A DNA stretch of 64,000 nt from Prosapia bicincta. Taxonomy: Eukaryota > Arthropoda > Insecta > Hemiptera > Cercopidae. Under the pieces are notes generated by a model. It searched no databases, had not been told where the DNA came from, and saw only the letters and a list, made by a program, of their open reading frames with translations. Below are positions 58,890 to 64,000 of this stretch, piece by piece. Location of the stretch: assembly GCA_036971475.1 (NCBI GenBank), contig JBAIZL010000059.1:467501-531500 (forward strand), given 5' to 3'. The position numbers were made by a program, and so were the translations under genes. The first letter of the stretch is position 1. Each line of letters starts with the position of its first letter.

Positions 58890-61800
58890 CCTTTTTCTAT
58901 ACGTAATGCAACACAGCTCCTGTTTCTGCATTTGTATAACATGTAACTTCTGGTTGTGAATAGTTATAGGAATACAATTCCTGTTTGTAATAACTTGTAC
59001 TTACACTGTTCCTTTCTATACGTAATACAACACAGCTCCTGTTTCTGCATTTGTATATCACGTAACTCCTGGTTGTGAATAGTTAAAGGAATACAATTCC
59101 TGCTTGTAATAACTTGTACTTACACTGTTCCTTCTTCTATACGTAATGCAATACAGCTCCTGTTTCTGCATTTTTAAATCATGCAGCTTAGGTTTGTGCA
59201 TAGTTATAGGAATACAAATAGTGTTTGTAATAACTTGTATTGATTCTGTTCCTTCTGATGTATACGTAATGCAATTAAGCTTCTTTTTGTGTATGTTTAT
59301 ATCATTCAACTTCTGGTTTTGAATCGTTTATAAGAATACAAATCCTATTTGTAATTACTTGTACTGATACTGTTCCTTCTTGTTTATACGTAATGCAATA
59401 CAGCTTTTAATTGTGCATTTTTAAATCATGTAACTTCTGGTGGTGAATAGTTATAGGAATACAATTCCTGTTTGTATGAACTTGTACTTACACTGTTCCT
59501 TCTTCTATACGTAATGCAACTCAGCTCCTGTTTCTGCATTTGTATATCATGTAACGTCTGGTTGTGAATAGTTATAGGAAAACAATTCCTGTTTGTAATA
59601 ACTTGTACTTACACTGTTCCTCCTTCTATACGTAATGCAACACAGCTCCTGATTCTGCATTTGTGTATCATGTAACTTCTTGTTGTGAATAGTTAAATGA
59701 ATACAATTCCTGTTTGTAATAACTTGTACTTACACTGTTCCTTCTTCTATAAGTAATGCAATACAGCTCCTGTTTCTGCATTTTTAAATCATGCAGCTTA
59801 GGTTTGTGCATAGTAAAAGGAATACAATTCCTGTTTGTAATAACTTGTACTTACATTGTTCCTTCTTCTATACGTAATGCAACACAGCTTCTGTTTCTTC
59901 ATTTGTATAACATGTAATTTCTGGTTGTGAATAGGTATAGGAATACAATTCCTGTTTGTAATAACTTGTACTTACACTGTTAATTCTTCTATACGTAATA
60001 CAACACAGCTCCTGTTCTGCATTTGTATATCACGTAACTCCTGGTTGTGAATAGTTAAAGGAATACAATTCCTGTTTGTAATAACTTGTACTTACACTGT
60101 TCCTACTTCTATACGTAATGCAATACAGCTCCTGTATCTGCATTTTTAAATCATGCAGCTTAGGTTTGTGCATAGTTATAGGAATACAAATAGTGTTTGT
60201 AATAACTTGTATTGATACTGTTCCTTCTGATGTATACGTTATGCAATAAAGCTTCTTTTTGTGTATGTTTATATCATTCAGCTTCTGGTTTTGTATAGTT
60301 TTTAACAATACAACTCCTATTTGTAATAACTTGTACTGATACTGTTCCTTTTTGTTTATACGTAATGCAATACAGCTTGAGTTTGTGCATTTTTATATCA
60401 TGTAACGTCTAGTTGTGAATAGTTAAATGAATACAATTCCTGTTTGTAATAACTTGTACTTATACTGTTCTTTCTTCTATACGTAATGCAATAAAGCTCC
60501 TGTTTCTGCATTTTTAAATCATGCAGCTTAGGTTTGTGCATAGTAAAAGGAATACAATTCCTGTTTATAATAACTTGTACTTACATTGTTCCTTCTTCTA
60601 TACGTAATGCAACACAGCTCCTGTTTCTGCATTTGTATAACATGTAACTTCTGGTTGTGAATAGTTATAGGAATACAATTCCTGTTTGTAATAACTTGTA
60701 CTTACACTGTTCCTTTCTATACGTAATACAACACAGCTCCTGTTTCTGCATTTGTATATCACGTAACTCCTGGTTGTGAATAGTTAAAGGAATACAATTC
60801 CTGCTTGTAATAACTTGTACTTACACTGTTCCTTCTTCTATACGTAATGCAATACAGCTCCTGTTTCTGCATTTTTAAATCATGCAGCTTAGGTTTGTGC
60901 ATAGTTATAGGAATACAAATAGTGTTTGTAATAACTTGTATTGATTCTGTTCCTTCTGATGTATACGTAATGCAATTAAGCTTCTTTTTGTGTATGTTTA
61001 TATCATTCAGCTTCTGGTTTTGAATCGTTTATAAGAATACAAATCCTATTTGTAATTACTTGTACTGATACTGTTCCTTCTTGTTTATACGTAATGCAAT
61101 ACAGCTTTTAATTGTGCATTTTTAAATCATGTAACTTCTGGTGGTGAATAGTTATAGGAATACAATTCCTGTTTGTATGAACTTGTACTTACACTGTTCC
61201 TTCTTCTATACGTAATGCAACTCAGCTCCTGTTTCTGCATTTGTATATCATGTAACGTCTGGTTGTGAATAGTTATAGGAAAACAATTCCTGTTTGTAAT
61301 AACTTGTACTTACACTGTTCCTCCTTCTATACGTAATGCAACACAGCTCCTGATTCTGCATTTGTGTATCATGTAACTTCTGGTTGTGAATAGTTAAATG
61401 AATACAATTCCTGTTTGTAATAACTTGTACTTACACTGTTCCTTCTTCTATAAGTAATGCAATACAGCTCCTGTTTCTGCATTTTTAAATCATGCAGCTT
61501 AGGTTTGTGCATAGTAAAAGGAATACAATTCCTGTTTGTAATAACTTGTACTTACATTGTTCCTTCTTCTATACGTAATGCAACACAGCTTCTGTTTCTT
61601 CATTTGTATAACATGTAATTTCTGGTTGTGAATAGGTATAGGAATACAATTCCTGTTTGTAATAACTTGTACTTACACTGTTAATTCTTCTATACGTAAT
61701 ACAACACAGCTCCTGTTTCTGCATTTGTATATCACGTAACTCCTGGTTGTGAATAGTTAAAGGAATACAATTCCTGTTTGTAATAACTTGTACTTACACT

Positions 61801-62410
61801 GTTCCTTCTTCTATACGTAATGCAATACAGCTCCTGTATCTGCATTTTTAAATCATGCAGCTTAGGTTTGTGCATAGTTATAGGAATACAAATAGTGTTT
61901 GTAATAACTTGTATTGATACTGTTCCTTCTGATGTATACGTTATGCAATAAAGCTTCTTTTTGTGTATGTTTATATCATTCAGCTTCTGGTTTTGTATAG
62001 TTTTTAACAATACAACTCCTATTTGTAATAACTTGTACTGATACTGTTCCTTTTTGTTTATACGTAATGCAATACAGCTTGAGTTTGTGCATTTTTATAT
62101 CATGTAACGTCTAGTTGTGAATAGTTAAATGAATACAATTCCTGTTTGTAATAACTTGTACTTACACTGTTCTTTCTTCTATACGTAATGCAATAAAGCT
62201 CCTGTTTCTGCATTTTTAAATCATGCAGCTTAGGTTTGTGCATAGTAAAAGGAATACAATTCCTGTTTATAATAACTTGTACTTACATTGTTCCTTCTTC
62301 TATACGTAATGCAACACAGCTCCTGTTTCTGCATTTGTATAACATGTAACTTCTGGTTGTGAATAGTTATAGGAATACAATTCCTGTTTGTAATAACTTG
62401 TACTTACACT
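58890..62410. repeat. 1702-bp higher-order tandem pair
   Basis: 58890-60591 and 60592 to about 62410 are near identical (60030/61732), fourteen monomers each, with a single-base deletion in a TTT run at about 60016. A further partial repeat of this block appears at about 63506-64000, displaced by 1592 bp from 61914. Confidence 0.88.
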
Positions 62411-64000
62411 GTTCCTTCTTCTATACGTAATACAACACAGCTCCTGTTTCTGCATTTATATATCACGTAACTCCTGGTTGTGAATAGTTAAAGGAATACA
62501 ACTCCTTTTTTTAATAACTTGTACTTACACTGTTCCTTCTTCTATACGTAATGCAATACAGCTCCTGTTTCTGCATTTTTAAATCATGCAGCTTAGGTTT
62601 GTGCATAGTTATAGGAATACAAATAGTGTTTGTAATAACTTGTATTGATACTGTTCCTTTTGATGTATACGTTATGCAATAAAGCTTCTTTCTGTGTATG
62701 TTTATATCATTCAGCTTCTGGTTTTGAATAGTTTTTAACAATACAACTCCTATTTGTAATAACTTGTACTGATACTGTTCCTTTTTGATTATACGTAATG
62801 CAATACAGCTTGAGTTTGTGCATTTGTATATCGTGTAACGTCTGGTTGTGAATACTTATAGGAAAACAATTACTGTTTGTAATAACTTGTACTTCAACTG
62901 TTCCTTCTTCTATACGTAATGCAACACAGCTCCTGTTTCTGCATTTGTATATCATGTAACTTCTGGTTGTGAATAGTTACAGGAATACAATTCCTGTTTG
63001 TAATAACTTGTACTTACATTGTTCCTTCTTCTATACGTAATGCAACACAGCTCCTGTTTCTGCATTTGTATATCATGCAACGTCTGGTTGTGAATAGTTA
63101 TAGGAAAACAAATAGTGTTTGTAATAACTTGTATTGATTCTGTTCCTTCTGATGTATACGTAATGCAATAAAGCTTCTTTTTGTGTATGTTTATATCATT
63201 CGGCTTCTGGTTTTCAATCGTTTATAAGAATACAATTCCTATTTGTAATAACTTGTACTGATAATGTTCCTTTTTGTTTATACGTAATGCAATACAGCTT
63301 TAATTGTGCATTTTTATATCATGTAACTTCTGGTGGTGAATAGTTATAGGAATACAATTCCTGTTTGTAATAACTTGTATTTACACTGTTCCTTCTTCTA
63401 TACGTAATGCAATGAAGCTCCTGTTTGTGTATGTTTATTTCACTCAGCTTCTGGTTTTGAATCGTTTATAAGAATACAATTCCGATTTGTAATAACTTGT
63501 ACTGATACTGTTCCTTCTGATGTATACGTTATGCAATAAAGCTTCTTTTTGTGTATGTTTATATCATTCAGCTTCTGGTTTTGTATAGTTTTTAACAATA
63601 CAACTCCTATTTGTAATAACTTGTACTGATACTGTTCCTTTTTGTTTATACGTAATGCAATACAGCTTGAGTTTGTGCATTTTTATATCATGTAACGTCT
63701 AGTTGTGAATAGTTAAATGAATACAATTCCTGTTTGTAATAACTTGTACTTACACTGTTCTTTCTTCTATACGTAATGCAATAAAGCTCCTGTTTCTGCA
63801 TTTTTAAATCATGCAGCTTAGGTTTGTGCATAGTAAAAGGAATACAATTCCTGTTTATAATAACTTGTACTTACATTGTTCCTTCTTCTATACGTAATGC
63901 AACACAGCTCCTGTTTCTGCATTTGTATAACATGTAACTTCTGGTTGTGAATAGTTATAGGAATACAATTCCTGTTTGTAATAACTTGTACTTACACTGT

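Larger units (their letters stand above)
42600..64000. repeat. About 121-bp satellite array, main block
   Basis: At least 21.4 kb of head-to-tail monomers of about 121-122 bp running off the window. Three monomer classes alternate: a GTATATCATGTAACTTCTGG type, a TTAAATCATGCAGCTTAGG type, and a GTGTATGTTTATATCATTCAG type. Left-edge monomers are diverged. The many minus-strand ORFs (YKCRNRSCVALRIEEGT and similar) follow from the repeat and are not genes. Confidence 0.97.

Noticed and set aside
42707..62955. Dozens of 60-123 codon ORFs on both strands in the satellite (YKCRNRSCVALRIEEGT and similar)
   Set aside because: They recur with the repeat unit, shift frame between monomers, have no start context or domain, and are explained by the stop-poor phase of a 121-bp repeat.
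42600..64000. CRISPR-like regular repeats
   Set aside because: The whole unit repeats with no unique spacers and the DNA is eukaryotic; it is a satellite.

Overview
This is AT-rich eukaryotic DNA, most likely from an arthropod and probably an insect. It has small introns-and-exons genes of the insect lipocalin type, long (TA)n/(CA)n tracts, Penelope-like retroelement debris, an LTR retroelement and a large satellite. There are no bacterial-style operons, and I cannot name the species.

Genes. The host genes I can support are secreted lipocalins (apolipoprotein D / bilin-binding-protein type). A five-exon gene on the minus strand can be followed from a signal-peptide exon (41293-41391) through a GxW exon (38236-38378), a middle exon (34198-34269) and a TDY-motif exon (31955-32056) to a last exon with the stop (30780-30973). 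Exons 1 and 2 of a second, nearly identical copy lie at 3748-3846 and 669-811; its later exons would be left of the window. A third, divergent lipocalin on the plus strand is represented only by its last two exons (20520-20624 and 24836-24990) plus an AATAAA. It converges with the minus-strand gene. The two minus-strand copies belong to a segmental duplication: 1-4411 continuing at 14789, against about 37550-42900.

Mobile elements. Copy 1 of the duplication is interrupted by an LTR retroelement on the minus strand: 2-kb LTRs, Gag, and a retroviral-type protease reached through a canonical A AAA AAC -1 frameshift site. Its pol stops just where reverse transcriptase should begin, so it is non-autonomous. 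The LTR and 1 kb of flank are duplicated around it in an order that suggests a solo-LTR allele and a full-length allele were joined, or a real tandem event. Copy 2 keeps the empty site. Penelope-like element (PLE) fragments with RT and GIY-YIG motifs lie at 21.9-23.5 kb and 32.3-32.7 kb.

Most interesting signal. The PLE ends carry hammerhead-ribozyme-like motifs whose stems I and II covary between copies. Several of these ends sit as long palindromes inside (TA)n tracts (24.2-24.6, 34.5-34.7 and 37.95-38.06 kb, with a decayed example at 4.1-4.35 / 41.5-41.67 kb).

Repeats. From about 42.6 kb to the right end (and 15.6-17.86 kb in copy 1) there is a satellite with a monomer of about 121 bp, organised in nested higher-order repeats of about 5.35, 1.46 and 1.70 kb. 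Minisatellites of 32 bp (25.68-26.62 kb) and 20/80 bp (27.0-27.47 kb) lie between the two convergent lipocalins. The remaining stretches are AT-rich introns or intergenic DNA in which I see no gene.
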